From Flabesymbios commensalis (Eukaryota; Annelida; Polychaeta; Terebellida; Flabelligeridae), in NCBI GenBank assembly GCA_964017125.1, contig OZ024915.1, positions 22,226,437 to 22,290,436 of the forward strand: a DNA stretch of 64,000 nucleotides, written 5' to 3'. Every line of letters begins with the position of its first letter. The stretch's first letter is position 1. Under the pieces are notes generated by a model. That model was not told the DNA's origin. It searched no databases and saw only the letters and a list, made by a program, of their open reading frames with translations. Made by a program: the position numbers and the translations under genes. Below are positions 34,276 to 45,720 of the stretch, piece by piece.

Positions 34276-34365
34276 CTCCATTTGACACTCCATTTGAAAT
34301 CCCAACACGGCTGATACTTTAATACGTTGTCTGTCACGTGAATAATTATAGTGTTATTTAAAGCG

Positions 34366-34664
34366 ACACAATCAGGCTAAAATCACCAATTATAAAAAAA
34401 TCGGTATTTTTATTTTGGCTTTTTATTATGGCTTAAAGATGTGAACATGTCCATAGACTAGAATGTAAGTTTTTTAAATTTCCTCATGTCCAAAATAAGA
34501 AATAAGGGAATAGCTGATAAATAGGGCTTTCGGCACACTTGCTACATTGCCACAGCAACCCAAAATTTAAAAGACTTCCGCATGTTTAGTCTAAGGACAT
34601 GTTCACATCTTATAGCCATATTAAGAAGCCAAAATAAAAATACTGATTTTTGATGATTGTGTTG
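34366..34664. repeat. Inverted-repeat MITE-like element, about 300 bp
   Basis: Arms of about 75-90 bp: ACACAATCA..., GTATTTTTATTTTGGCTT and AGATGTGAACATGTCC on the left face GGACATGTTCACATCT, AAGCCAAAATAAAAATAC and TGATTGTGTTG on the right. The spacer is about 110 bp. Non-coding. Confidence 0.7.
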
Positions 34665-35237
34665 TTTTAATTAGCTGGCAAAACAACTAAAATGCACTTG
34701 TTGTATATGAAGTCTATGATCGTAATTTCGGGGATCATAAATATTGTAGGTACAGCAGATATTGGGTGTTTTAAGCCAATCACGTGAAATTGATGCACCA
34801 GTCATCCAACCATCATCCGGATGTGCCTTTCCGGGTGGCTGTACTTCGGCCTACTTTCGTGTTACCGCTATGAGCACATCACTACATATCCCAGAAAGGT
34901 CTCCAATTACGCACATTAATTGTGCTAGCTTAGTGTTTTATTTCCGGCAGCTGTATTTTGATCTAGGCCTCATAGTTTTGGATTTGGGGTGTAGTTTTGC
35001 AAGGTTCAGAATCTACATGACTTGCTCTATCAAAATCATTCAAAACCTGCTTGGGGTGGTATTTATTGTTCGAGAGTTTAAATAAATGTGAATTATTTAA
35101 TTTTTTTTTAGTTTTGAACCCTGGCATCGTTTTCTCTGTCAATTAGGCAGTCAGTTTATTTGATCTTAAGATAAACGTTGGCACTAACATGACTAAGAGA
35201 TGCGGACGGATGGGTACAGCAGAAGTAGTCATGGACA
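34665..35237. other. Intergenic, nothing assignable
   Basis: A 107-codon frame at 34762-35085 has no recognisable domain; not called. Confidence 0.35.
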
Positions 35238-35245
35238 CAGTCATC

Positions 35246-36178
35246 CAGCGCCGGATTTAGATGCGTGAGTGCCCTAGACCAAAAGAGTTATTGGCCCCCA
35301 ATAGGCAGGGGGTCTGGGGGCCGCTTTAGGCCCGACGAAGCTGACGGTTTTTTTATTACTGGAGATTATTTCTGAGCAATTAAGAGGGTCAATTCGCATT
35401 CTAATAATAAAATTAGATTTTGTGCATTATTTGTTGAAAAGTAACATAAACTGATTGCACTGATTCAGAGTTTGATAAGATGACTGTCACCATATATAGA
35501 TTTACCCATTAGTTTTTTAAATCATTGGTTTATCCCCAATACTGACATAATACAAACACTTTCAATGAAAAAACGTTTTTAATTACTGCCTTTTTGCTGA
35601 TACCATGTTTATTAAACCTCCAAATGTATCAGGCTTAGTATGAGACATATTGGTATATGCAGCAAGGCTTAGTACAGGCCCCTACCAGTTATTAACCAAC
35701 GGGACAGAATAGGGATTAATATGGCTCCTGCCATTTAGATACAGGGAAACTTGCATAAATTGCATATAAATTATCAGCATTGGTCAGTAAAGCACATGTG
35801 ATCCAACCAGTTAATTATTCAACGATCGGGACAGAAAGGAATTAGGACCCATGCGGCCATGCAGAAAAACTTATGAATTTCTTGAAAATTATCAGAATTG
35901 AAGAGTAGGCTTAAAGCACATGGGGCCCCAACCAGTTATTCACTGATCGGTACAGAATAGGAATAAGGACCCCCTCCCAGATGCTGTTTATAAATGTCAA
36001 AGGCATCAGGAAAACATGAATTTCATGAACATTATTATTATAGCACAGGAGCCCCCCAACCAATTGCTGTATCACAGACACTATGATACAGAATAGGGCT
36101 CCCAAGCCTACCACTGATATATATATGTGAGAGAATGAGCATGTCTCATGGAACGCGCGCCTCGTAAATCCGGCGCTG
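35246..36178. mobile_element. Non-autonomous hAT element, 933 bp, with 8-bp target duplications
   Basis: The terminal inverted repeats are CAGCGCCGGATTTA (35246) and TAAATCCGGCGCTG (to 36178). They are flanked on both sides by CAGTCATC (35238-35245 and 36179-36186). The CAG..CTG ends and the 8-bp duplication are the hAT hallmark. The interior has no transposase and includes three to four diverged tandem units of roughly 100-130 bp with ACAGAATAGG..TTAGGACCC words between about 35690 and 36110. Both duplications are identical, so the insertion may be fairly recent, though eight bases say little about age. Confidence 0.88.
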
Positions 36179-36199
36179 CAGTCATCAAGGTGTGCATTT

Positions 36200-37430
36200 T
36201 AGCATAAACTCATATATCCCTCACTGAAACCATACATTTCGTTTTATAGTATTTATTGAACTGGTATATATCATATGGATTTTTTGTTCCAAGGGCTGAT
36301 GCTGTGAATATATTTAATGCATTATCAATGTTGAATTGTAATTTTATGTGTTTTTCTCTAGCAAATAAAATGTTCTTTACCCTAAAAAGTGACCCTTTTG
36401 TCGCGCGCGGCTGCTCAAAAACTATTTTCATGGGGTTTCGGAACTAGCCCCTTCGCCGTCAACGGTGATGGTACACGGTTTAGACAATGACTCACTTTGC
36501 ATCTCCTGTGCACGTTTGAAAACTTTAATAACAATCAGCCCATTTTGTTTTTTGTCTGCCATTTTGAAATCATGCAAATTTGTACCGAATGTCCGGTACT
36601 TGAAAAAAGTTGAAATCATATTCTTTTGTGGATCTGAAAAGTTAAAGAAGTGTACAAAAAACTTTTATCATCATGATTTTCCAAATTATGCCAATCGTGA
36701 AGGCTAGAGCATCTAACTATCTGGCACGGTTTATCCGATATCAGGCATATCAAAGTTAATTATGGCCGATAATCTGCTCTTTTGAATTTTATCAAGTTGA
36801 AAATTTACAGAGCATATCTCTACCTGAAACCGTACATTTTGTTTTGTGGCAATGGTCTAGCTATATGGCACGGTTTGTCGGATATCAGGCATATTAAAGT
36901 TAATTATGGCCTATAATCGGCCATTTTTAATTTGATCAAGTGTGAAATTTCTCAGAGCTTATCCCTACCTGAAACCGCACATTTTGTTTTGTAGTAATGG
37001 TCTAGCTATCTGGCACAGTTTATCAAATATCAGGCATATTAAAGTTAATTATGGCCGATAGTCGGCCATTTTGAATTTGCGCGAGTTGAGCATTTTCAGA
37101 GCATATACCCCTAACTGAAACAGCACATTTGTTTTATAGTAATGGTCTAGCTATCTGGCACGGTTTGCCAAACATCAGGCATATCGATGTTAATTATGGC
37201 CGATGGTCGGTCAATTAAGTAGGTAAAATTTCAAAAAACCCAAAAGGCACATCTACCAGTCTACACCCCCTAAGGGATGTGTGTATCAAAAATTAAAGAA
37301 ATCCATGTTCGGATTACAGAGTTCTGCTCCGGAAACGAAAATGCGGACGCCAGATGGCCGGCCGGACGGACGGACATCCCAGGCGACGCCAATACTTTCC
37401 GCCCCCACTTCGTCGTGCGGGGGATAAAAA
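36200..37430 (+). repeat. Tandem array of 144-145 bp units, first block
   Basis: CAGGCATAT recurs at 36742, 36886, 37031 and 37176. Each unit has GGTCTAGCTATCTGGCACGG, AAAGTTAATTATGGCCGATA and CTACCTGAAACCGCACATTT. The outer unit at about 36200-36560 is eroded. After the array come CCAAAAGGCACATCTACC, AAGGGATGTGTGTATC, a GGACGGACGG tract and the terminus CACTTCGTCGTGCGGGGGAT. This arrangement, array then fixed tail, suggests a transposed element carrying its own satellite. Confidence 0.7.
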
Positions 37431-37654
37431 TGTAAAAATATAATTTTTAGCCTAATAGGCTATAACTAAGGTCTCAAGGGTTGCTGGTCAAGAAATCACT
37501 GCCTGGTCTGCCTGGTAACATTGGACAAATGTTGAGTGTTGGGAATTACTCTCTCACTTGAGATGGCCTGCCCGTTCAGTCTGAACTTTCCAGTCATACA
37601 TGTATGACGGGTAGTACTGGCTGACTGCTGGTTCGGTGAAGGCTCGACATTTTC

Positions 37655-37770
37655 AGTGCTTTGCCGGCGTTAAAACAGTGTTAATGCTGGTTTAATGGTC
37701 ACGGGTCAGAGTTGCAGACGGTGGCCCGTGGTTGAACCAACAGTGGATTAGTGAATTGTGTTGACTAGGC
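37655..37770. repeat. Palindromic-family copy between the two arrays
   Basis: GTTAATGCTGGTTTAATGG, GTTGCAGACGGTGGCCCGTG and TGGTTGAACCAACAGTGG show the family core (GCAGACGGTGG) with loosely paired arms. Confidence 0.5.
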
Positions 37771-37862
37771 CACACAGTAGGCCCTCATAATTAGAACTGG
37801 ATCCAGTACCAACGTAAAAAAACATTGACCCGCGATTAAAACGTGTATCATATCTCCTTGGT

Positions 37863-38545
37863 GGACCGAATGTCCGGTACTTAAAGTTGAAATCATATTA
37901 TTTTTTGGATCAGAAAAGTTAAAGAAGTGTACAAATAACTTTTATCATCATGATTTTTCAAATTATGCCAATTGCGAAGGTTAGAGCATCTAACTATCCG
38001 ACACGGTTTGTCCGGTATTAGGCATATCAAAGTTAATTATGGCCGATAATCGGCCATTTTGAATTTGATCAAGTTGAAAATTCACAGAGCATATCTCTAC
38101 CTGAAACCGCACAATTTGTTACGTAGTAATGGTCTCGCTATATGGCACGGTTTGTCAGATATCAGGCATATTAAAGTTAATTATGGCTGATAATCTGCCA
38201 TTTTTAATTTGATCAAGTGGAAATTTCTCAGAGAATATCCCTACCTGAAACCGCACATTTTGTTTTATAGTAATGGTCTAGCTATCTGGCACGGTTTATC
38301 AAATATCCGGCATATTAAAGTTAATCATGGCCGATGGTCGGCCAATTAAGTACGTACAATTTCAAAAAACCCAAAAGGCACATCTACATCCCCTAAGGGA
38401 TGTGTGTATCAAAAATTAAAGAAATCCATTACAGAGTTCTGCGGATGCTGGACGGACGGACGGACGGCCACACGGACGGATGGACGGACATCCGAAGCGA
38501 CGCCAATACCCCCCCCCCCCCACTTCGTCGGGCGGGGGATAAAAA
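37863..38545 (+). repeat. Tandem array of 144-145 bp units, second block
   Basis: Begins GACCGAATGTCCGGTACTT, matching 36587 in the first block. It runs through about three units and ends in the same tail (AAAAGGCACATCTAC, GGACGGACGG, poly-C, CACTTCGTCGGGCGGGGGAT). The two blocks are direct copies about 1.1-1.3 kb apart. Confidence 0.7.
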
Positions 38546-39364
38546 GTCACGTATTTTACTGTATATAGTAATTTAATTCATGAACACAATTAACACAACC
38601 TATGCTTGACATAATTATTTTGATTACATAACAGTGATATTTTTTTGTGATTTCGTAATAACCACTACCCGTAGCCCTGTAAAGCGACGTATAAAAGGTA
38701 TATTGGTATAAATATATGCACATTATTAATATTTCACCTCATGCAGCTCTTTATGCATGTTACAGCGTTGCGAGACAGAAATATACCGTCGTTAAATCAT
38801 AGTTATAGAAAATATCTATGCTCTAAACATGCTAAATAACAGGTATTCCACAGTGCTGTGAACAAAGTGCCACCTGGTGAATAACTACACATATAAGCCG
38901 TGTCTGATATAACCCGCGCAGTGTAGGCCTATCCGGGTGTATTTTTTTATGATGATGGTTCACAGTGGACAACCGCTTTAACTTTCGTTGAAAATGCAGT
39001 CCTGTGTCTTTTACAATATGTCGGGATTAACGGCTCTATTTATTCAAATATCACATTGTAGCAGCACCCTACGACCGGATAAATGTGTCCACACAAATTA
39101 GTTATCAAAGGAAATGAAGACGTGAAAGGGTGGTATAAATGAGAACATTTCTGCTTATTTCTTTTATGTTTGTTTTCTTAGTTTTTTGGATATAGGCCCT
39201 ACTGGGAAATAATGTGAATATGTGGCAAATAGCAGAAAAAAGAAGTGGGTTTCAAAGACATATTATTGGAAAATATAAGTGTGGGGTGTGCTCCTCTCTG
39301 TCTTAAAAGGCTTCAATCATGGAGAAGCTCCTGATCAGCCGGAGCGGGGGGGGGGGGCGGGGGG
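38546..39364. other. Intergenic, nothing assignable
   Basis: No gene or repeat that I can support. A poly-G run follows at 39345-39362. Confidence 0.35.
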
Positions 39365-39575
39365 GTTAAAGCTGCATGCCTGGAACGTCGGAGCCCGCGG
39401 GCTCCTGCTCTTGCAATCAGATTTCCAAGAAACAAAATATTTCTTCTCCGCTTACCCATAAAAATGTACTATTGCAGGAGCCTCTGTGACCGAGTTGTAG
39501 CGTTTTTAATCGATCTGTCTCAGACCGCCAGGGCTCGAATTTCAAATTCTGTGTCTGAAGGGAAGTGTCATCTGT
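39365..39575 (+). repeat. Third, diverged dimeric-SINE copy (tail missing)
   Basis: The linker words AAGAAACAAAATATTTCTTC and the second head GAGCCTCTGTGACCGAGTTG, CAGACCGCCAGGGCTCGAAT, CTGTGTCTGAAGGGAAGTG are clear. The first head (about 39367-39410) is degraded. The copy breaks off after TGTCATCTG. Confidence 0.6.
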
Positions 39576-40794
39576 TGCATTATTATGGTGTATGCTGGCA
39601 TTCTGCCTCCTCACGCCTGTACTGTTGTATACTGTTATGCGTGTATTTCATTTTTATTGTATATGTGCCTTTAAGTAGGTACATCACATAAATTTTAAAA
39701 TTGTCCATTAAAATTATGCTGACCCTTTTTTTGTAACTGCCCACAGTTTTCACTGGGCAAAAAAAATGCTGTGCTAGATCAAAATCTGAGCTAAATTATA
39801 AAAACTGTGACCTCAAATGGCAGGAGGGATACAAAATCCAAAACATCACCCAGACACTTGAACTTTTTGAAGCAGCTGCAGCAAACTACTGAGATGAACG
39901 CTCCTGTGAGTTTGAGTTTTAAGATGCATCAGGGCACCCAACGAGTGCCCCGCAATACAGTAACAGTAGCAAATATACCATATGTGCACATAACAATCAG
40001 AAATTTGGGCTAAGCCTCCGGCCACCGTTTTTTTTAGGTCCACTAGGGGGTCATGGAAGAAGAAAATTTTTGATAGATTCTCATCCTTATGGCTATGAAA
40101 CTTCCATTTTCACCCTCGGTGCTCCCCATGAGGAAGTTCAGGGCAGGCATGCAAAACTTCACCCAGGTTTTGCCCTGGCCACACAGTGCAGCCTTCCCCA
40201 GGTATCTTAATTCTTCGAGATTCCCACATTGTTCTGTCCAAACGTTCTTAATGATGTCTTCGAGAACTTCCTCATAGGGCAGTGGACATTATTTATTTTC
40301 ATTTTTTTTTACAAAAAATTTTATCGAAAAGGGCCACAGCATGCCTGTTCCACTTACCTCTTCAAACACTTGCTGCAACAATTACGAAATTAAAGGCGAG
40401 AGCTGGCACCATTTTTCGTAATTGCGAGAAATCTAAAGATGGGAACCCCCGGAAAAGGTGATAAAAGTGCTTTTAAAACGAATATTTTTTTAAATTCTAC
40501 AATGATGGCTTCATGTCTATGGAGTAATAGTGAACAAAAAAACAAAAAAACAGAGAAAAATATTTTATTGGATTATCTAACAAATTCACATAAATCTTGA
40601 AAAAAACACGACCAACATCACTTTTTGTGATGTATCTACTTTAAGGTAGGCGTGCACACCATGTAGGCCTTATATGTTATAATACAGTCACTCCTAATAT
40701 GCTGACGTTGATCATGTTGATGTACATAAAATATGATATTTCAAAACTAGATTATTATTTTGAAATGACACATTTTATTATTTATTTTATCATT
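39576..40794. other. Intergenic, nothing assignable
   Basis: No supported gene; frames here lack domains or conserved words. Confidence 0.35.
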
Positions 40795-41000
40795 TATGTT
40801 CAATCAATCAATCAATCAAGCAATCAATAAAACGTCTATATCGCCTATATCCTCAGCGGACCGAGTTCAGAGGCGCACAAATCCTTAGCGTGATCATGTG
40901 TCATAATCGAGGGCAAAGCAGGTTCGTCAACAGGGAGCCGGGCTGCTGAGGGACTAGGGTGGAAAAACCAGGTCAAATAAGTGAGGATTTAAGTAATTTC
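40795..41000 (-). repeat. LINE-type 3' end with TTGA tail
   Basis: On the minus strand the sequence ends GATATAGACGTTTTATTGATTG with several more TTGA units. This is the short-repeat tail style of L2/CR1 LINEs and of SINEs that borrow it. Upstream on the same strand is GCGCCTCTGAACTCGG. Only the untranslated end is present. Confidence 0.55.
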
Positions 41001-41595
41001 CTGAATGTTAAAGGGACCCCTTGGGATGAGACATTTTCAATGTTGTCAATTTTGAAAATTATTTTATATGAGGCTATATAGCCTACTGATCTTAACTGAA
41101 AATACGAAAAAGTCAAGAAACTATTTTAAAGCACTGAAAAAGAGTGAAATAGTTGTATTTCCAGGTCGTATATTGCCATGTAAACAAAACAAGCAGCAAT
41201 ATTCAGTACTTTAGATCACATATTCCAACGCATCAGACGGTAAGATCAAACCAGTCCCCGCTAATTGTTGTCTCATAGTCAGGACACGGGAGGACACACC
41301 TACAGCACTGATTGTCTACCCAACGCTGGGCCGATGCCATCAGCATGTGGCCCAATGCTGTGAAAACATTCAATCGTCCTTCAGGTATACAAATAGTTTG
41401 TTTGGGTTTCTTCTGGTTTCATAGAAATTTTGATTAAAAATATTTGTAAAAATATAAAAATTCTGAAAAAAATAAAAACATGATCCGTGGGATACACTAC
41501 TTCAGTACGGAACTAAAAACAAAAATTGATGTCATCCCAAGGGGCTGCTTTAAAATTGTTTTGGCATGACGTATTGGCACAGACAGGGCCATCTT
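41001..41595. other. Intergenic, one faint palindromic-family relic
   Basis: ACCCAACGCTGGGCCGATGCC / GTGGCCCAATGCTG near 41320-41365 recalls the palindromic family. Nothing else is supported. Confidence 0.35.
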
Positions 41596-41596
41596 G

Positions 41597-41865
41597 TCCT
41601 ATCAGGTCTGACCGTCAGACTACCAGTCTGACCTTGGCAACATTTGTGTGTGAAGCCCGTACGAAAAGGAGGGGTGCGAGCAACATGAATATTCACTATG
41701 ACGTCACCGATTTACTGACTGCAGTGTGGAGGTCAAACTCGATCAGGTCAGATTGCTTGGGCCGCCTGAATTGGCCAGGAAGAAGGGGGGTTCTGAACTC
41801 AAGCACATATACGTGATGTCCAAGAGTCTGCCGGTAGCAGACAACTGGATAGATGAAGATGAGGC
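41597..41865. repeat. Dispersed repeat shared with 31296-31360, interrupted here
   Basis: TATCAGGTCTGACCGTCAGA and CTACCAGTCTG at 41597-41630, and CAGACAACTGGATAGATGAA at about 41838, are contiguous at 31296-31360. About 205 bp separate them here, suggesting an insertion in this copy or a loss in the other. Confidence 0.6.
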
Positions 41866-41884
41866 AGGGCGTTCTATAAGGCTG

Positions 41885-42160
41885 AACCAGATATAGAGAA
41901 AGCTATTCACCCAGTCTTAGTCTTTATACGAGGAACAACAAATCTATTTGAATTTGTGTAGCGTAGATATTTTGAGCATTTCGGCGGAACAAGTAAGTCA
42001 GCCAGATATGCAGGTTGGTTATCTTTTAGGGTTCGAAACGTTATTGCGCATATATTAAAATGAATGCGAAACTTGACAGGAAACCAATGTAATTGTTTGA
42101 GAATTGGAACTGAACGACTAAATCGTGGGGCCTTGGTTACCACTCTTGAAAGTTATGAAG
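41885..42160 (-). pseudogene. LINE ORF2 C-terminal fragment
   Basis: A 78-codon minus-strand frame reads APRFSRSVPILKQLHWFPV, KFRIHFNICAITFRTLK, YLADLLVPPKCSKYLR and NRFVVPRIKTKTG, the conserved C-terminal region of CR1-like ORF2. It is truncated on both sides. Same subfamily as 12334-12760. Confidence 0.85.
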
Positions 42161-42389
42161 ATAGCATTAATCCATGTATGTTTGGGGAAATTAATCATAT
42201 CATAATCTGCTGTTGTTGATGATGAGTGATATTCTTGACAATATCAGAGGACTGAACAACATATAGTACCATAGTTTTTTTTCTATCATGAGCAAAATTA
42301 TAACGAATATACACAAACATAATACAGCCGAGGATACCTGGATTTAAATGTAGTATCCATTTGTATTATTTTATTTCTTTTTTTTATTT

Positions 42390-44735
42390 AAGTGTAAGTT
42401 GATACACAGCCCCTTGAATGTAATATTATATGCTTGCTATACCTCAACTCAAGACTTGAGACTTTCTAGAAATGGGTTTCAGATAAGTTGTGTTTTTTAA
42501 CGAGAAAACATAATATTATTATCAGAAATAGTACTCACTCGGTATTTAAGATATGGATATCACAAGCAAGTTCATTTGCTTGCAGCCAAGGAGACACATT
42601 TATTATCTTGACCACTAATACTTGCGGTGGACCGAACAAGAAGGTATTCTTGTGTGCATTTATTGTCACAGCCTACTATATAAGCCTACAATGCAGTCCA
42701 ATGCACTAATATTGCATTGTATTAAATGTTTTTAATTAATGATATATGTTTTAAAAGGTTACATACTCCTACTTCAAATCCCCGTCACAGTTAGTTCTTC
42801 TATACTCTCCGTTGGCTACTGCCTGCAGACATCTCAGCGTGGCAAGGTGAATAAGCAGTCTCACTGGTGCTGGTGCCAGGTGCTGTCCCACTGGACCACA
42901 ATTTTGTGTAGGGATGTACACTGGACATCATCAGGAGAATTTAAATGATTTCAAAAGTTTCCTAATCATGCTAATCACTATTTTACAAATTTCCATCATT
43001 AAAACTTTTGAAGCAAACCACAATGATTTTGATTGATGTTTTGTTAACTCTATGTTTCTATTTTACAATATATATCGTAGCAATGGTAGAGTGTTGCGCA
43101 AAACACCTGTTCTAGAATAAAATGCATGGATTGCAATGACATAATAGTAATATTTGTACATTGGGGCCTACTCAGTCACTTCAGTGCAATGACCCGCAGT
43201 CGTCTCTGTCTCTGACTTCTCGTGCATTTGCTGTTGCTGTAATAAGATGTTCAAGTCGCCGCTGTCCTCCTGACCATCATCTTGAAATCTGTGGTCATCA
43301 TCCACGTATTGTTCAGTGTCATCACTTTATAAACTGTTTTGTCATCTTCTTATTCTTTGTCGTCACTTTTCCGGGCTCTTCTTTCAACACTGTCTTTTTT
43401 CTCATCGTCACTATTTTGAGCTACTCTGTCGTCGTCATCATCATCTTGTTCTTTCTTGTCAGTCCTATTAAAGGGTTTTGTATTATAATTTTCTATAGTT
43501 TCAGCTTCGTCTTTAGATTCATCGTCTTTAGATCATTTTCTTCCTCAGATACTGCCTTCGATATCCTGTTTTTTTTAAACGTTTTCTTTTATATCATCTT
43601 CGAAGTCTCCAATGGTTATCTATTTTCTTCGGTTTCAGTGTCTTCTTCAGGTTTTGCTCGAAACACAATTGGCTTATCTGTCGTTGATGCCTGAATATAT
43701 CCATCTAACATTCTGTCACGATCATCATTTTTAATACTATCATCCATATAGGTATCTTCGTCAGTCCCCTTGTTTTTGTTATGGACGTTTTGGGGTACTG
43801 GGATGGTTGCTAGTAGTAGTACGTCTCGCCCTACCTGGGGAGGGTCATTATGGATCTGTTTCGTCTGTTGCATGCTGTACTGCATGGTGCGGAAACATTT
43901 GTCTGCAGCAATTATCTAAGGGAAGCTGCAGCCTCCACGTGTCTGACCATAATCTTCGGGCAGAATGGCAGCGGTGTACCGTGGTTCCTCCACTCTACAG
44001 CGTTGCCAATGCATTTCCAACATCAGTGAGCGCAGTGCCACCGTCAGGCACTAATGTTTGCTGTGGTAGCCCTAAACAAGCTGCGATAGTGTTTTACACC
44101 AAATCTCTCACGTGGGATGAATATAGTTACCCTCTGCTATTGTTACTCTGACCTGAAGATAGCGGAGCCATGTTTTGAGCAAAAAAAGAGTCTCTTGACG
44201 TCCGGGTATGCCTGGGTGAAAATCGCCCAGACTAGACATGCTCAGAACCCCTTATCGGGCAAGTGAAGGAAAACACTATCAACAACCCGCCATGCTCTAT
44301 CACCCCACCCTCACGTCATCATCTGTACATCATTCATCTCATCAATGGACTGTACTGTTATCGTATTCCAATGTTATATAAATGACCACTGGTGCCGAAA
44401 AGTGACACAAAGCAAAAATTTACTATGGATGTCTCTCTCTTCTTGTATGCTGGTGATGGTTATTGCTGGCATAATCCAATGCTGCCTTGTATGTTGACAA
44501 GTCAATATTAAAATTAATTTTATATCTGATAGTGTAGTATACTCACCATAATTACAATATTGAAAAAATCTTTACAAAACCATTAATTATTTTTAGGCCT
44601 TTATAAGAAACAAAATTATCCAGGTGAAACCCAGACAAACATCATGTAGGTCTATGCCTAGGAGGAAGGCGAGACATTAAGCTAGCAATGGGCCACATGT
44701 CTGTGGTTTTGGCCCAGCATCAGACAGACACATCG
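42390..44735 (-). pseudogene. Copy A of a decayed minus-strand, transposase-like gene family (internally deleted)
   Basis: The left part (42390-43300) matches 45720-46900 of copy B, and the right part (43300 onward) matches 48830-49060 of copy B. The middle present in B (about 46900-48830) is missing, so A is a deletion derivative. The best coding block is 43885-43616 on the minus strand: 89 codons with MQYSMQQTKQIHNDPPQV, NVHNKNKGTDEDTYMDDS and GYIQASTT, like 59301-58915 and 62217-61831. An exon-like stretch at about 42670-42538 reads VSPWLQANELACDIHILNTE and runs into GAGTGAGTAC, a splice-donor-like site. Protein family not recognised for these parts. The reading frame is interrupted. Confidence 0.45.
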
Positions 44736-45720
44736 ACGTGAATTAACGGCAATATTCCCACGGTAATTATAATCCTTCCTTTGTTGTGGCCTGCACTAGC
44801 TGTACTACTCTGTACTGGGTTGCCCAAACGATACAATTTGTTTATATACTAGTATATAAGCATTGGATGAAATTTCACAAAATGGGAGAAGTTAGGAGCA
44901 CCCGGTTTTGAGATGCATAAAGTATGTAAGGATTTCCCAAGGGAATGCAACATAGATGTCTATTGTTCCAGTTACATGCAAATTTGTAATTAGCTCTTTA
45001 TCAAAAAGGACAAAAAAAAACGAAAATAAAGGATTATCAATCCATTAGTGTTATAGTATCACAACAATTACAGTAGATCAGAGAGCATCCGTGGAAAAAA
45101 TATTTATTTTCCATTTTGGCCATGTTCAGTTCAGTTTGTTTATTATTGTCATGTATTTTTTGTGGAGTATGTGAAACTACAATAACTTTTCTGTTTCCTA
45201 AAATAACATTTGTGCATTCTATGCATCTAAATCATCCTCCAGAAAGACAAAGGAAACAAATAATTGTTACATCAGTGGAGACAAAGAAATGAAAGAAAGT
45301 AATTGCACAGTGTTTAAGTGTTTACTCTGCCTTCTGGCCCAACATTGAAACAGCATTGGGTGAATGCCCCGTGTTTGCTGGGTACACTACAGTCAAGTTT
45401 GAAACAGCTTCACTTTGGCGTCTAATTTAAATTGTAAACCTCAATTGTCATTGTTTTAATGCATATATTTAGCATAAGCATAACAAATTACATTATTTTG
45501 AACAATTAGTTGGTTCAGTAATTTAAATTATAGTGACATAATAGCCCAAATTACTCGCCTATCGAGCCGATGACAAACATAAATTGACAGCAGGAGAGGT
45601 AGACCAGAAATCAGTTATCCCTTTTCCTAGCCGCGCATGCACGCCGTAAGTTCACGATGATCTCGCGCCAGTTGATAGTTCATATCTAGAGGTCTGTGTT
45701 GTGAATAAGTATGGTAATAC
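44736..45720. other. Between copies A and B, nothing assignable
   Basis: No supported gene. CCCAACATTGAAACAGCATTGGG at about 45338 is a faint palindromic-family half. Confidence 0.35.

Noticed and set aside
43161-43694. 177-codon plus-strand frame rich in Phe, Ile and Ser, looking like a membrane protein
   Set aside because: It is the antisense of the Asp/Glu/Lys-rich minus-strand exon; GAT/GAA-rich coding gives hydrophobic frames on the opposite strand. The same shadow appears at 58657-59118 and 61573-62034.
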